Shown in pieces: positions 35,693 to 49,189 of a stretch of 64,000 bases of DNA. The translations under genes were made by a program, and so were the position numbers. The notes under the pieces were generated by a model. It saw only the letters and a program-made list of their open reading frames with translations, had not been told where the DNA came from and did not search any database. Origin of the DNA: Cymbidium sinense (lineage: Eukaryota > Streptophyta > Magnoliopsida > Asparagales > Orchidaceae); contig CM038225.1 in the NCBI GenBank assembly GCA_021442155.1, forward strand, positions 85,758,925 to 85,822,924, in the 5' to 3' direction. Position 1 is the first letter of the stretch, and each line of letters starts with the position of its first letter.

Positions 35693-36564
35693 TTAATGTA
35701 GGCATTAAGTTCAGCAATGATGATATCTCCCAACATTACTAAAACTTGTTGTACTCTGCCAATTGTAGGAGATGTAAGGATTGATACATAGAATAACTTT
35801 TTATTTGATTGATAATCATATAAAGAAGAAGATATTTTAGCCATTTGTATCAAGCTCAAACTCCCTTCTTACATGTGTGCTCCTTTAAAAGCACACACGA
35901 TAATGACAGGTAGAGATCGATTAGTAGCATACTCGATCAAATGGGTGATTTTCTCACCTACTATGGGTCCCATACTACCTCCCATAAACTAAAAATTCAT
36001 AATTCCAATTATTATGGGACTACTATTTAGTTGACCTACGCTCGTTTGAATAACTTTAGTTAAGCTCATTTTTCCTTGATAAAAAGAGATGTGATCTATA
36101 TAAGTTTCTCCTTTGAATGAAATTTAATGGGGTCCATAGAAACCATGTCTTCATTCATAGGCTCCCAAGTGCCAGGATTAATAAAGAGTTCGATTCTATC
36201 TAAACTACTCATTTTCAAATGATATATCTAGTGTTCACAAATATTCATTTTCAAACTAATTTATTTTATAATTTAATCCATAACAATTCTCACATTGAAC
36301 CTATAATTGTTTGTATTTTATATTTATATCAAAATCATTAAAATTTTCTCTTATATTGAAAGAGCTGCTACTAGTTTTCATACTAGGATTTCCACTTTCA
36401 ATACTACTTATACTTTCCACACAAATGAAACTAGAAATGTAGTTGTCGATACCACTATAAATATCACTATTAAGATTGATTTCAAAGTAAAGATAACTAT
36501 CAATACAACTATTAATGTGATTATTCTATTAGGTTGAATATCATACATAGAATAATAATAGTAG
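35693..36564 (-). pseudogene. accD: Plastid accD 5'/central part (nuclear copy, piece 2)
   Basis: Minus strand from 36,564: SMYDIQ (about 36,550), then [41 protein letters not shown] (first half of the zinc finger) and MNICEH with a stop where CEQCGYHLK is expected. Next come [40 protein letters not shown] and [20 protein letters not shown], ending at NAYI beside the TTAAT site. Plastid accD encodes the carboxyltransferase beta subunit of acetyl-CoA carboxylase. This copy has internal stops and a disrupted Cys4 finger. It is cut on one side by giant-LTR copy 1 and on the other by copy 2 (TG at 36,565). Confidence 0.95.
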
Positions 36565-38561
36565 TGTAGTGTTTATTTTTGGATGTTGGGGACACCATGC
36601 AGATCATAGGGGGCACTTATTGAAGTGATCGGGTATGACATTGAGGTATGATATACTATCTCAAAAGATAGACACATCACACTTCAATGGACCTAATCAC
36701 CTAATAAGGATTCTTAAGGCATGATGAACACAGAATTTTCCTCTCGCATATAGATAAAATAGGGTTTATATTAAATCGGGTCCTAAAGTTTCTTATAGAG
36801 GCAAACTTCCATAGTTAATTACATCTTAGGAGATAAAATTTCTTAAGAATACTCGCGATTAAAGTAGACAATTAGGATCTCCAAAGATTTCAAGGCTAAA
36901 CTATCAAATGATTGGTTATATTTGGAAAATTAAGTGGGAAAGTTCAAGGAGAAGACTTATTTTGGAAGCCAAAGGGAATAAGTAGGAAATACTCATGATA
37001 CTAGGAGGCCTAGTGAGCATTTCAATCCATCCTATGGTTGGGCTTTATAATTTTGAAAGTGAAGAGACTTATATGTTTTGATTAGAATTTTATTAGATTG
37101 CTAGGGCTTATAATCCATCGACAAAAGTTTGTGAAAATACTTAAGAGGTAAGGATTTATGCCTGTAGCCCAAAGGAAATAACTATCCTAGATCCTAAATC
37201 TAAGAAGCTTTAGTATAAGCTAAAATATGACATAAATCTAAGCAAAAATGGGCATAATATTTACCTTTATAAGAGAATAAACCACCTGACTTCTGGACTT
37301 ATAACTGCTTGGAGTGGCTGCCAGCTAACTCCTCCTACAATTTTTAAAACCATTTAGGCAAGTCTTATGAATTTGCAAGATAGTTGGGCCATTATTTATT
37401 TAGAAAGAGACTAAAATCCTTAAACTCACTCCCTAAGAGACTATAGCATGAGTGGTATGAGTAATGACTTAGTCTAATTCAAAATCTTTTCAAATGTTTA
37501 TTTCAATTTTGACAGTTCATTTGGACAAAGGCTTTAGGATTTATGTCTACATGCATGATGAAATAGAGTTGTTGGCTAAATCAGCAAGAAGGGGTATTTT
37601 CCAACACAAGGGATGCTCTCACAGGTCAAACATTCCCCTATCATGCAAGGATATAAATCTTCTATTTTCAATAATGAAGTAATATGATATGCATGTTGTG
37701 AAACATTCAACCATACTATGGGTTGCTAAATCTTTTAGTTATCTTGATTTACATCCTAGGCTTTATGGTGAGGTTATGAGTTGTAAAAAATTTTAGTTAT
37801 GAGTGATTACTTGGGTAAAAAATTATTTTTACCCTAAGAGCCTAATCGCATCTAGGCCACACACTAAAGCATCAAATATTTAAGAAACTATGAAAAGCAT
37901 GCCACTTCTAGTACACAATTTAAACAAACCATCAACCAATTTTTATAACTATCATGAAAGAATAAAAGGCCAGTGTGGCCGGGTGCTGCCGTACAACCCG
38001 AAAAGAAAAGATGGGTTGCCGAGCTCTACCATTATACAACCCAGAATTACAAAATAATAATTACAATTTTTATAATGCTATGGTGGCCTTCATTCTTCAT
38101 TCTTCATGTCTTCATGTTTTTCTTCTCTTGATTTGGATGTGCTTGCTTCAAAAGCATCACAAGGCCTCCCAAGACAAAGCATCCTAGTCACTGCTCATCC
38201 TAATCTCCCATAACACTAATGCTAATTCCTAATGCAAAATTATATTAAAAAAATAGAAAAAGTAAATCTAAATACACTTGCAAAATAGGGGTAGCTAAAC
38301 ACACATACAACCCAAGCAGTTACATTTATAATTTAGACTTAGAACCTTGCACATGAGTAACCAGGTCCACCTATGCTAACTTAGATAATGCTTAAGTGAT
38401 TAAGCAACCAAAAAGAGCATTTATATTTATTTTAAGCACCCCTTAAGCACAATACCCTACAGAAAATATGATTAGGCTAATATCGACCTACCATCCAGTC
38501 TACAAAGTATACACCCTAACATGCAGTCTAAAATGTTAGATCATAAAATAAAATATACATC

Positions 38562-41500
38562 TATTGACCTCATTTTTAGAATGAGCTCTCAACTCCTCCA
38601 TCTTAGACATAAGACTCCTCTTAGACATTAAGAGTTCCTTAGTATTAAGAAACTTATAGTGATTAGATGAACACTTAATCTAACCCTAGAGACTTAGAAG
38701 ATTTATCCATAGGAATAGGTTATGCCTTAGGGGTGTTAGGAAAATTTGCCTACCCTATAGCCTGAACTAAATCCTCACTTCCTTCTTTCAAGATAAACTC
38801 TAAACTCATATCAACTTCAACTCTGTATCAAACCTTGAACCAATTTCAATGGATTTTCTCAAATCATGAATCAATTCCAAATAATTGAAACCCATAATTA
38901 AAATCTATAACCAAATCCAAATTCAAAAAATATTTCCTAAGCCCTTTGATTTTATCTTATGGACTTAGCTCAAATCAAATCCAAATCAATTCAAATTCAA
39001 GAAATTTTCTCATAACCCATTTATATTCTCATTTATATTCACAGATATAAATAAAATATAAATTCAAATAATCAAAACTAATTCAAAACCCAAATCCAAA
39101 TCAAACCAAAATCCAACTTGTGCCTTTTCAAGTCAAAGTCTTGAACTTAACCAAATTAAACTCAAATCAATCCAAACTCTTGGATTTTTTTCATGATTCA
39201 ATCAATCCTTCAATCCCAAACCAAATATAAACACAAACTTTAATCATCAAATCAAAATCAATCTAACACAAGTCAAACCCATATTCACCCTTTTGACTTG
39301 AAATTGTCAAATGAATCAAAACCCATTTGGCTCCAAATCACTTGCAAATAGATTTATATTTCAATCACAAGTCCATATGTGAGTTTAAATAAACTTGAAT
39401 CAAGCCTAAATCAATCCAACTAAACCCAATTAGCTCACTTGATCCAAAGTGGCTAATTTGACCTTCATGAAACAAAATCCAATCCAATTCAAATCAAAGT
39501 GAATTAAGCTAATCCAAATTTCATGTCATGTTTGTTGATCATTATAGGTTATTCAATTGTCATGAATTGGGTCAAACCAAGTCAACCTAGCCTGTTGACC
39601 AAGTCAACCCTTTAACCTTTATGAACCCAAACTAGCCAAATTGCAACTTAAACTAAATTGATTGCAACTGATGGCTCAAGTTCACTCCAAATTGATTATT
39701 GAACTTGACCAAAGCCTCAATTAAACCTAATTTGAGCAATTGGTCAACCTAACCCAACTTAGCCCAATTTAACATTAAGAGTCAAATGAACCTAAAATCC
39801 AATCAAATTCAAATTGAACCTAACCAAAGCCTATAATATATTCTAAATGATCAACCAAACCCAAACCAAGCCATGATTCAAGTCAATTTGACCAATTGGT
39901 CAACCTAACCTAACTTAGCCCAAATTTAACCTTAAGGATCAAATTGGCCAAAATTCAAATTAAATCCAAATTAAATCAAATTGATTGAAATCAACTGAAC
40001 CAATGCAATCCAAATAGTCATTTGAACTTGTCCCAACTCTTGGTTTGGCCCAATTTGACCAATTGGTCAACTTAACTCATTTTTACCCAATTTGATCCAA
40101 ATGGGTCAAATTAACCAAAATTAAACCAAATGAACTCCAAATGGCATAAAATTTGGTCCAACTCATTTCAGATCTACTAAACTAAAATTCAATGCCAAAT
40201 GACCACTTTGCCCTTGGGTCAAGGGCATCCCATGAGAAAAGACACTTGCCTAAGTGGTCATTTGTCTTCCTTGGCCACTTGGCACTCATCCATTGATCCA
40301 TATAAGCAACAAGGACACTGATTTTCTAACCCAAGGATTGGTTGGGGCAGCCATGACTCATGGGAAGGTGAAATCATCTCACCTCTCCCATTGGAACACT
40401 TGTCATGAAGGACTCTCACCTCCCCTTGGCTAAGACACCCATTTGTCCTTCATGGAAGCCACATTCCAACCATCCAAAAGAAGGAACCAAAAGAAGAAAT
40501 AAGAAAGAAGAAAGAAGCAAGAAGAAAAGAAGAATGAAGAATGAAGACCCCCATAACATGAATTCCTTGCTTAATTATAATTAATTCATTTGTAATCCAG
40601 ATTGTATAAGGGTAGAGCTCGGCTACCTAAATTATTTTCAGGTTTGTGTGGTGGAGCCCGACCATAAATGACCTTTTATTGCGCTTATTTTATAAATTGA
40701 TTGATATTTATTTAAGTTGTGCATTAAGATGGCATCGTTTCCTATTTTCTTTCATACTTTGATGTATGTCCTAGATGATAATTAGGCTCTTAGGAAAAAT
40801 AATTTTTTTATCAAATTAAATAACTCAAATTAAAAATAAATAACTCATAACCTCACTTAAAGCTTAGGTATAAAATAAGATAAAAGAATTAGCAACCCCT
40901 TAGCTAGATACTATCTTACTTTTCTAACATCATGCATAAAAAAAGCATATTATTTCACTCTTGATTGGAGGGCTTCTACCTTTGCCAGAGAACATGGCTT
41001 GACCCGTGAGAGCCATGGTGGAAACACACCTCCTTATCTTGCTGATTTTGGCCCATAATTTAATTTCTCATGCATTAGGCATAAAAATCATTAAGCCTGT
41101 GTCAAATTGATTCCCCAAAATAAAAATAAAATGTAACAAAAATTTGTATTAGATTTAAGTCATTAAAGCATGCCCTACATTATCTAGTCTCTTAGGGAGT
41201 GTGTTTAAGGACTTAGTCTCTTTCTAAATATATAACAGCTTAGCTATCTTGCAAAAATATTTGACTTGCCTACATATTTTAAAATCGTAGGAGGAGTTAG
41301 TTGGCGGCCACCCTCAGGTGGTTGTAAGTCCAACAGTCAGGTGGTTTATCCTCTCTTGTGGAGGTAAACCAGATACCCATTTTTTGCTTTTGATTTAGGT
41401 TGTGATTTTGGCCCTTGCTAAAGCTCCTAGATTTAAGTTCTGAGGTTGCTACTTTCCTTTGTGGGCCATAAGCATAAATCCTCACCTCTTAGGCATTTCC

Positions 41501-42138
41501 ATAACCGTGTAATTTGGAATTATAGGCCCTACATTTTTAATAAAAAAATTCAACTCAAACAAATTAATTCAATTTCAAAAATGTAAAGCCTAACCATAGG
41601 GTAGTTTGGGATGCTTACTAGGCTTCCTAGTATCTTAAGCATCCTTACTTATTTTTTCATTTGTCTTTGATAAAAACTCTCTCCTCTTGATCGATCCCAC
41701 TTAACTTTCTAAAAATAAACCAATCGATTGACAGACCTATCTTTTTGAAATCTTTGGAGATAATGATTATTTACCTTAATCGAGAGTATTCCTAAGAAAT
41801 CTTGTTCTTTAGGATGTAATTAACTATGTGGATGGCCCCTGTAGGGAACATAACAAACTTGGTTTAAAATAAACTCTACTTTACTTTTCCATGTAAAGTA
41901 AGGAAAGAATCTCTAGTACATTCCGAAGACCCATAGTCTTTATTAAGGTGATTAGATTTATTATACAGTGGTGACTTCTATCTCTCCAGATAGTACACCT
42001 TTACTCAATGCCATACCCAATCACCCTAATAGGAATATTTGTGGATCTACGTGTCATCCCAAATAGGAATATATTTGTATTTTCATTTATTCTCTTCAAA
42101 AGGATAGATGAAGGTGGGAATATTTTCACCATAATATC
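38562..42138 (+). mobile_element. Giant LTR repeat, copy 3, internally deleted and nested in copy 2
   Basis: Plus orientation, about 3.6 kb. It starts TATTGACCTCATTTTTAG (TG decayed to TA) and ends ...TATTTTCACCATAATATC, flanked by ACATC (38,557-38,561 and 42,139-42,143). Copy 4 supplies the uninterrupted target (about 48,541-48,575). Zone A (38,562 to about 40,450) joins late zone C/D (about 40,450-42,138), so roughly 3.5 kb of the middle is missing. It has two palindromes TTGACCAATTGGTCAA (39,888-39,903 and 40,055-40,070). No coding capacity. Confidence 0.8.
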
Positions 42139-42779
42139 ACATCATGCACCATCCTAACATAGAACTAGAAGTGATGACTTAATTCTAATGTGTGTGTTAG
42201 GCTTGTGTGGTATGTATTACTAAGCATTAAAGTTATAATCTTCTATGTAGAAGGATTCAATTTAACATAATGGGTTGATTTCATTTGAATTTATTTAATT
42301 AGTTTGAGAATTTTCATTTATATTTTCTTTTGTTTCATATGATCATACTTAACGATTAAGTGTTATGAAGAGAAAAAAGAAGATTTCCCCCTTCATCCCT
42401 ACCTTAAGCCACTTTCTAAAGCATGTTAATTTGATTTAGTTATCTTTAGTGAATGGCTTATTACATATTTTTAATTAATCATAAGTTTTGGTTCTACTTA
42501 AACAATCCTGCTCAATATGAAAGACATCTTAAGATTAATTTGATTGAATTACTATCACATGACATATGCTAATCCATTCCCTTCCATCACATGTAACATG
42601 CATATGATTTTAATCCTAAGTATACCTATACACGCAATATGTTTTGGCACACTTATATAATGAATGTATATATATGTGTATTTAAAGTTTGTATTCTTTT
42701 ATGTGCTTGAATTATTTAATCATATTAGTTTAAAGCTCTATCTAAATTCTTATACAAAAATACATAAGGATGAGATTAA

Positions 42780-43400
42780 ATAGGTACGTGTCATTATTAA
42801 CTAAGAAAGAGAGGTATTCAAATGACCTCCTTGGGGTTAGCTAAAGCCTCGTATTCCCGAGATGTCCAAACTATATACCCATTTGTATTCAAATATATGT
42901 AAATTTATATACATGAATATGAGAAAGAAAGCTCCAAATCACATGAATAATTAATTCGAACACTTAGTCAATTATGAATGCATGCATTTTCAATAGAAAA
43001 GAGGGACTTTCATCTTTTAGCCACATATACATAACATGTAAAGGGAAATTAGCTAGTATGCGCCTTTGTTAACCAGGGAAGAAAGGTAATCAAATGACCT
43101 CCTTGGGGCTAGCTAAAGCCTCGTATTCCTGAGATGTTTAGACTATATACTTTACTATCTCACTACACATGAATGTATATGAAAATAAGGGGGAGAAAAT
43201 TATGCAAAAATTATGTTTTGTTTGATTGAATCATTTATGTATATGAGGCAAAGTTCTATCCTAATTCTAGTGTAGAAATACATATGATTGAAATCAAATA
43301 AGTACGTGTCATTGTTAAAAAGGGAAGTGAGGTAATCAAATGACCTTCTTGGGGCTAGCTAAAGCCTCGTATTTGTGGGATGTTCAGACTATATATTTAT
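42780..43400 (-). repeat. About 255-bp internal repeats, three units, LTR copy 2
   Basis: Phrases AATCAAATGACCTCCTTGGG and GCTAAAGCCTCGTATTC recur near 42,810-42,870, 43,075-43,135 and 43,325-43,385. Copy 4 also has three units; copy 1 shows only one (about 32,790-32,890, opposite strand). Confidence 0.85.
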
Positions 43401-46049
43401 TAACATTCAAATACGTATAAAATGACACATAAATTAAGGAAAAGAAATTCATATACTTAAGTTATAAGCACATGCAAACCTATATGTATTCATAACTACT
43501 ATCACTCTAATAAATGTAACTGATTTATAAATTTTAAAAAAATAATTTGAATTTATTAGTAATAATAGCCGCACATATTATAAATTAATCCACCATATAC
43601 AAGCTTACATAAAGAAATACCATTTTATTTATTTAAATTTGAAAGCATGAATGTATGAAATTAAATGACATACAATATTTAACATGATTGGAGAGGAATA
43701 AATGAACATAAACATATGATTTCATTCAATCAAATTAATTTCTAAGAACAATCATATTAAATAAAACTATTTAAAGTAAACCAAAGTTTTCTTAACATAA
43801 TTTTTAATTTCATATTTTGATTTAATTTAAGGGTGTGAGAAAAGGTTTGCTGATCCTAACTCATTCCCATGTTTATTAGTTGCTTTAGTTTAATGAAAAG
43901 TAATTAAGTTGATTTTATGAGTTAATTAAGTTGTAATACACATTAAATTCATTAATTAACCCTTTCCTATGTTACCTTAACATAATTACCCAAATAATTA
44001 TGAGGCAACATGATATGCATATGAATTGGAAATTAAATTAGCAATGATCCTAGGAAACAAGAAGGACCTAATATAATTGGCTTATGATTAATGGTTAATT
44101 AAGTTAATGAATTTAATTAAGTACTCTTATAATTCTCCCACACATGTTGTCTAATTATAATTTCCTTAGGATTTTCTTAGGTTGTTGAACACCTAAGGAT
44201 CTACCCAAGACTTAATTAAAATTTGATATGATTATGATTTCAATTTAACTAATTAAGTAGTTTAATTAATTAATTCAGCCTTAATTAGTTTGATTAATGA
44301 AATGAATTTAGGGAAATAGATTAGGGAGAAGGCCCAACCTTATCTTATGGGTTTCATTCACTAAGGTATAGTGATTAACCACTTAATTAATTAATTTATT
44401 ACTGTTCATGAGATTAATTAATGATTAATTAACTTAAGAGAGTAATTAAAGCTCAATTAGTCAATTTTCTTAATTAACTAAGTAATAAATCTCAAGATAA
44501 TTATCAGAGGTAGAGGTCATCCCATTAGATTAAGTAGCAAAGTTTGGGATTAAATACTTAAGTAATTAAATGGTAATTAAGTTAATTAGTTTTGTAATTA
44601 AACTTTAATTAAGCCCTAATTATTATTCAAAATTAATTAAGAAATTTTTAATAAATTCTCCTTTGAAATACCTTTAAAATGAATATTTATGTATATTTTT
44701 TATGAATTTTCTACAATTACTTATAATTTTAGAAAGTTTTAGCTATTAAAATACATTAATTAAGCTTAATTAACTCTTAATCCCGTTAGTGCCATGTGGC
44801 GCGCTTTTCATGTGATGCCGTGGGATTGGTTATTAAGAATAGTTTGAGTAAGCACTTCCATGGTTGTGGCGGAATGCACTTTCTTATTCTCCGTCTAATC
44901 TAAGATCAGACAACCATGATTAATCTTATGGTGCTAAAGATTAAATAGGATAATTCTAACGGATCTAATCATGATCGTCCATTCTGATCACGCAAAATGG
45001 ACGGTGCAAGATCCCTCGTCTATCGATGGATGGAAGATAGACACCGTCCACCTTCCTTTGATCGATTTGAGCTCACCCGAGCTCAGATCAATTTCAAATC
45101 GATCCCACACCTTCGCAAGGAGGATCCGAAGGGATCCAATGGCTAAGATCGTGTGAGATACAATTTTTCTTCAAAAAGCTCAAATAAATTTTTGGTTAAG
45201 GAATGGTTTCAATGGTATACTTCATAGGAGCTCAAGATCGGTGCCAAATCTGATTGAGGAAGCTTCCTCTAGTGGAGATGAAGCTCTACTAATCAGCACG
45301 AGCTCCAATTTAAGGTGGTTAGCTTGGAAGGCCAATATCGAAAGCATAGGTGGTTGGTGTTGATCAAAAACAATCATCCGATGGTCATAAGGCTTGGTAG
45401 AAATTTTGATCTTGCTCGACTTGCTCCGGGATGGTGTGTACAAAGTTAATTGCACTTTGGTTGTGGTTTGAGCAATGGGAATCAAAGGGAGGGTGTCCTA
45501 TTTTGGAACAAACTGATTGAGGAGCGAGCTTGGGAGCTTGGAAAGTGTCTCTGGTGGCTCATCTTGGGTAGCTAAGCCTCTGAGGGTGTGAAAGTGTGTG
45601 TTTTTGAGTTGGAATGTGTGTGTGTGTGGGGGGGTATACTCCCTTTCCTCTTCATCAGATGGTTCAGCCTTATTTGGATTTTTTATGATCATTTGGCCAC
45701 CTTAGAGGGTTGTGGGTGGAAGGGAGGTGATGAGGTGGCTCGATCCAAGGAGGGTAGTGGGTGTCCTTGGTGTTTTAAGTGCTCTAATAGGGGAGGTGAG
45801 GTGAATTCATCTTCCCTTAGGTCATGACCGACCCAACCACCTTTGGGTCAGGTTGGGCAGTGTCCTAGGAGCCTAGGTAGACTAATGAGAGAGTGCCAAG
45901 TGCACAAGAAATGAAAATGACCACTTACATGGGTGATTTGTCTCATGTGACACCCTTAACCCAAGGGTATCTTGGTCATTTGGTATTGGATTTGATTTGG
46001 TCAGATTTGAAATGAGTCAAAAGTATGTTAGCCCAAATTTCATGTGATT

Positions 46050-46900
46050 TGGAGTTCATTTGGTTAGGTTTGGCTCAATTTGACCCATTTGGGTCAAATT
46101 GGGTCAAATCAGGTTAGGTTGACCAATTGGTCAAATTGGGTCAAACCAATGATTGGGTCAAGTTCATATGATCATTTAGGATGTGTTGGTGCCATTGGTT
46201 TGGTTCAATTTGGTTTAGTTTTGATTTTGGCTCATTTGAGTTCATTTGGTTCAAATGGGTCAAGTTAACCAATTTGACCTAATTGGTCAAATTGTCTTTG
46301 GTCATTGCTTGGTTTGGGTTTGGTTGGTCATTTAGAGTATGTTGTAGACTTTGGTTGAGTTTTATTTAGATTTGATTTGGTTTTAGATTGGTTTGACCCT
46401 TTAGGTCAAGTTAGGTTCAATATGTCATTTAGGTATAGTGGCTCAATTAGATTCAATTAAGCTCAATTGAGACTTTGGTCAAGTTCAATAATCAATTGGA
46501 ATGAACTTGAACACTCATTATAATCAATTTGGTTCATATTTTGATTTGACCCATTTTGGCCATGTAGGTCAATTTGGGTCAACTTGGGTCAAAAGGGCCA
46601 ATTGGGTTTTGTTTGGCTCAATTAAAGGTTAAGTCATGTTCAAATGTTGGTTTGGGTTGATTTGATTTATTGGTTTTAATGGATTTGGCTTAGGTCATAA
46701 TTTGGCTAGTTTGGGTTCATATGGGTTAAGGAATTGACTTGGTCAAATGTCTAGGTTGACTTGGTTTGACCTAATTTATGATAATTGATCAACCTAAGGT
46801 GATCGACAATCATGTTATGAAGTTTGGATTGGCTTAATTAACTTTTGTTTGGATTGAATTGGATTTTGGTTCAAGTAGGCCAAATTAGTCACTTTGGATT
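46050..46900 (-). repeat. TTGACC half-site field with palindrome, LTR copy 2
   Basis: The perfect palindrome TTGACCAATTGGTCAA is at 46,119-46,134, with many GGTCAA/TTGACC half-sites around it. The position corresponds to the copy 1 palindrome. Confidence 0.75.
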
Positions 46901-49189
46901 AAGTGGAACAATTAGGTTTAGTTGAATTAATTTTGGGTTGAGTTTGATTTAGTTGAGTTTATACATGGATTTGTGATTGATATATAAACTCAATTGCAAT
47001 TGGTTTGGGTATAAATGGATTTTGGTTCATTTGAAAATCTCAAGTCAAAAGGGCTAGGTTGGGTTTGACTTAGGTTAATTTTGATTTGGCTTGATAATTA
47101 CAGGTTTCATTTATATTTGGAATGGTGATTGAAGATATGATTGACTCATGAGAAAATCATTTAGTTTTGGTTTGAATTTGAATGGAAGTTGGCTAAGTCC
47201 ATGGAGTTGATTTAAAGGGTTTAGATTTGGATTTCATTTGGTTGTGGTCATTTGACTATATATTTGATTTATATTTGCAAAGATAATTGAAGGAATAATT
47301 GATTTATGAGAAAATCAATTGAGTTTGAAGTGGCTTGAAGGCAATTTTGGTTAAGCTCATGAAGGCAGGTCATAGGGCTTATATTTGGATTTAATTTAAT
47401 TTGATTTAGTTTGATTTAGTTTTTATCATTTGAATGTATATTTGATTTATATTTAGAAAGATGATTGAATATATAATTGATTATGAGAAAATCAATTGAT
47501 TTTAGACTGATTTGGATGGGTTTTTGGCTAAGTTCATGAAATTGATTCAAAGGACTTAGGAAAGCTTTCAAGTTTGGATTTGATCATAAGTTCCAATCAT
47601 TTGGCTTGGAATTTGGATTCAGATTTGGGTTTGGTATTTTAATTGATTTGAATTTGAGGTTTGGTTATAGCTTAAGAAGGTGAACATGGATTGGTTTCAG
47701 GCTATAGGGTAGATGGATCTCTGTAAGTCCTAAGGCATAACCTAATCCTATGATTAACCCTTTTAAGTCTCTAGGCTTAAGTTAAGTGTTTGCCTAAGTG
47801 CTAGAAGTGTCTTATGACTAAGGGAGTCTTAGTGTCTAGAAGACTCATGTGGTGTTTATTTTTGGCTATGGGGGACACCACGCAGATCTAAGGGGTACTT
47901 ATTAAAGTGATCGGGTATGACATTGAGGTATGATACACTATCTCAAAAGATAGGGACATCACCCTTCGATGGACTTAATCACCTAATAAGGACTCCTAAG
48001 GTACAAAAAAAGAAAATGGGTAGCCGAGCTCTTCCCTTATACAACCCAAAATATGAAAGAATAATTATAATTTACAAAGAATGTTATGGGGGTCTTCATT
48101 CTTCATGCTTTCATCTTCATATCTCCATTTGATTTTCTCTACTTCAAAGGCATCACATGGCCTCCCAAGACAAGACCTTCTAGCCAATGCTCATCCTTAT
48201 CCCCCATAACACTAATTCTAATTCCTAATGAAAAATTACATTAAAAATAAGAAAAATAAATTTAACTACATCTGCAAAATAAGTGTTGGCTAAACACACA
48301 TACAACCTAAGCAGTTATATTTATAATTTGGGCTTAGCACCCTGCACATGGGTAACCAAGCCCACCTGTCTTAACTTGGATTATGCTTAAGGGTTTAAGC
48401 TACTGACAAATGAGAGCATTTATTTTTATTTTAGGCAACCCTTAAGCACAATCTCTTACATAAAACATGATTAGGCTGATATTGACCTAACATCTAGTCT
48501 AAGAAATATAAATCCTAACATCCAGTCTAAAATAATACATCATAAAATAAAACATATAGCATACCATGTATCATCCTAACATAAAGCTAGAAGTGGTGAC
48601 TTAGTTCTAATGTGTGTGTTAAGGCTTGTGTGGTATGTCTTACCTAAGCATTATTACAATGTTCTCAATATTAAAGACTTCCATTTAATATAAGGGGTTG
48701 GTTTCACTTGAAATTATTTAATTGATTTGAGAATTTTAGTTTATATTTTCTTTTTGTTTCATATGATTACACTTACCAACTAAGTGTTGTAAAGAGAAGA
48801 AAGATGATTGCCCTCTTTCAACCGTACCTTAGGTCATTTTCTAGAGCATATTAATTTGGCTTAATTCTCTTTAGTGAATGACTAATTAAATGATTTAATT
48901 AATCCAAAATTTAGGTTCACTTTAAGTAATTCTATTTAACATGTAAAGCATCTCAAGATTAATTGAGTTGAATTACTAACATATGACACATATCAAGTCA
49001 TTCCTTTCCATCATAAATATCATGCATACAATTTAATCCTAAGTGTATCTATACATATAGCACACTTAAATGATGAATGTATGTGCATGTGGAATTTATA
49101 TTCTTTTATATGATTAAATTATTTAATCATATTAGTTTAAAGCTCTATCTAAAATCTTATATAAACATACATAGGGATGAAATTAAATA

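Larger units (their letters stand above)
36565..47847 (-). mobile_element. Giant LTR repeat, copy 2, interrupted by copy 3
   Basis: Minus orientation. Its 3' end (plus-strand TGTAGTGTTTATTTTTGG) is at 36,565 against accD. Zone D is 36,565-37,960 and zone C 37,960-38,556. It is then interrupted by copy 3 with its target duplication (38,557-42,143). Zones B and A follow at 42,139-44,960 and 44,960-47,847. Net length is about 7.7 kb. Its 5' end lacks about the first 65 bp of the LTR and is joined directly to the 3' end of copy 4 at 47,847/47,848. Order and content match copy 1 reversed. Its 3' end differs from copy 1, ending after CCAAAAATAAACACTACA rather than running on for about 85 bp more. 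Confidence 0.82.

Noticed and set aside
35605..35859. 84-codon ORF as a functional accD gene
   Set aside because: Only the N-terminal part is accD. After NAYI it runs into the 3' end of the giant LTR, and the rest of accD is broken.
45588..45827. 79-codon ORF containing VCVFELECVCVWGG
   Set aside because: It is produced by a (GT)n tract in the LTR. There is no counterpart in the other copies.
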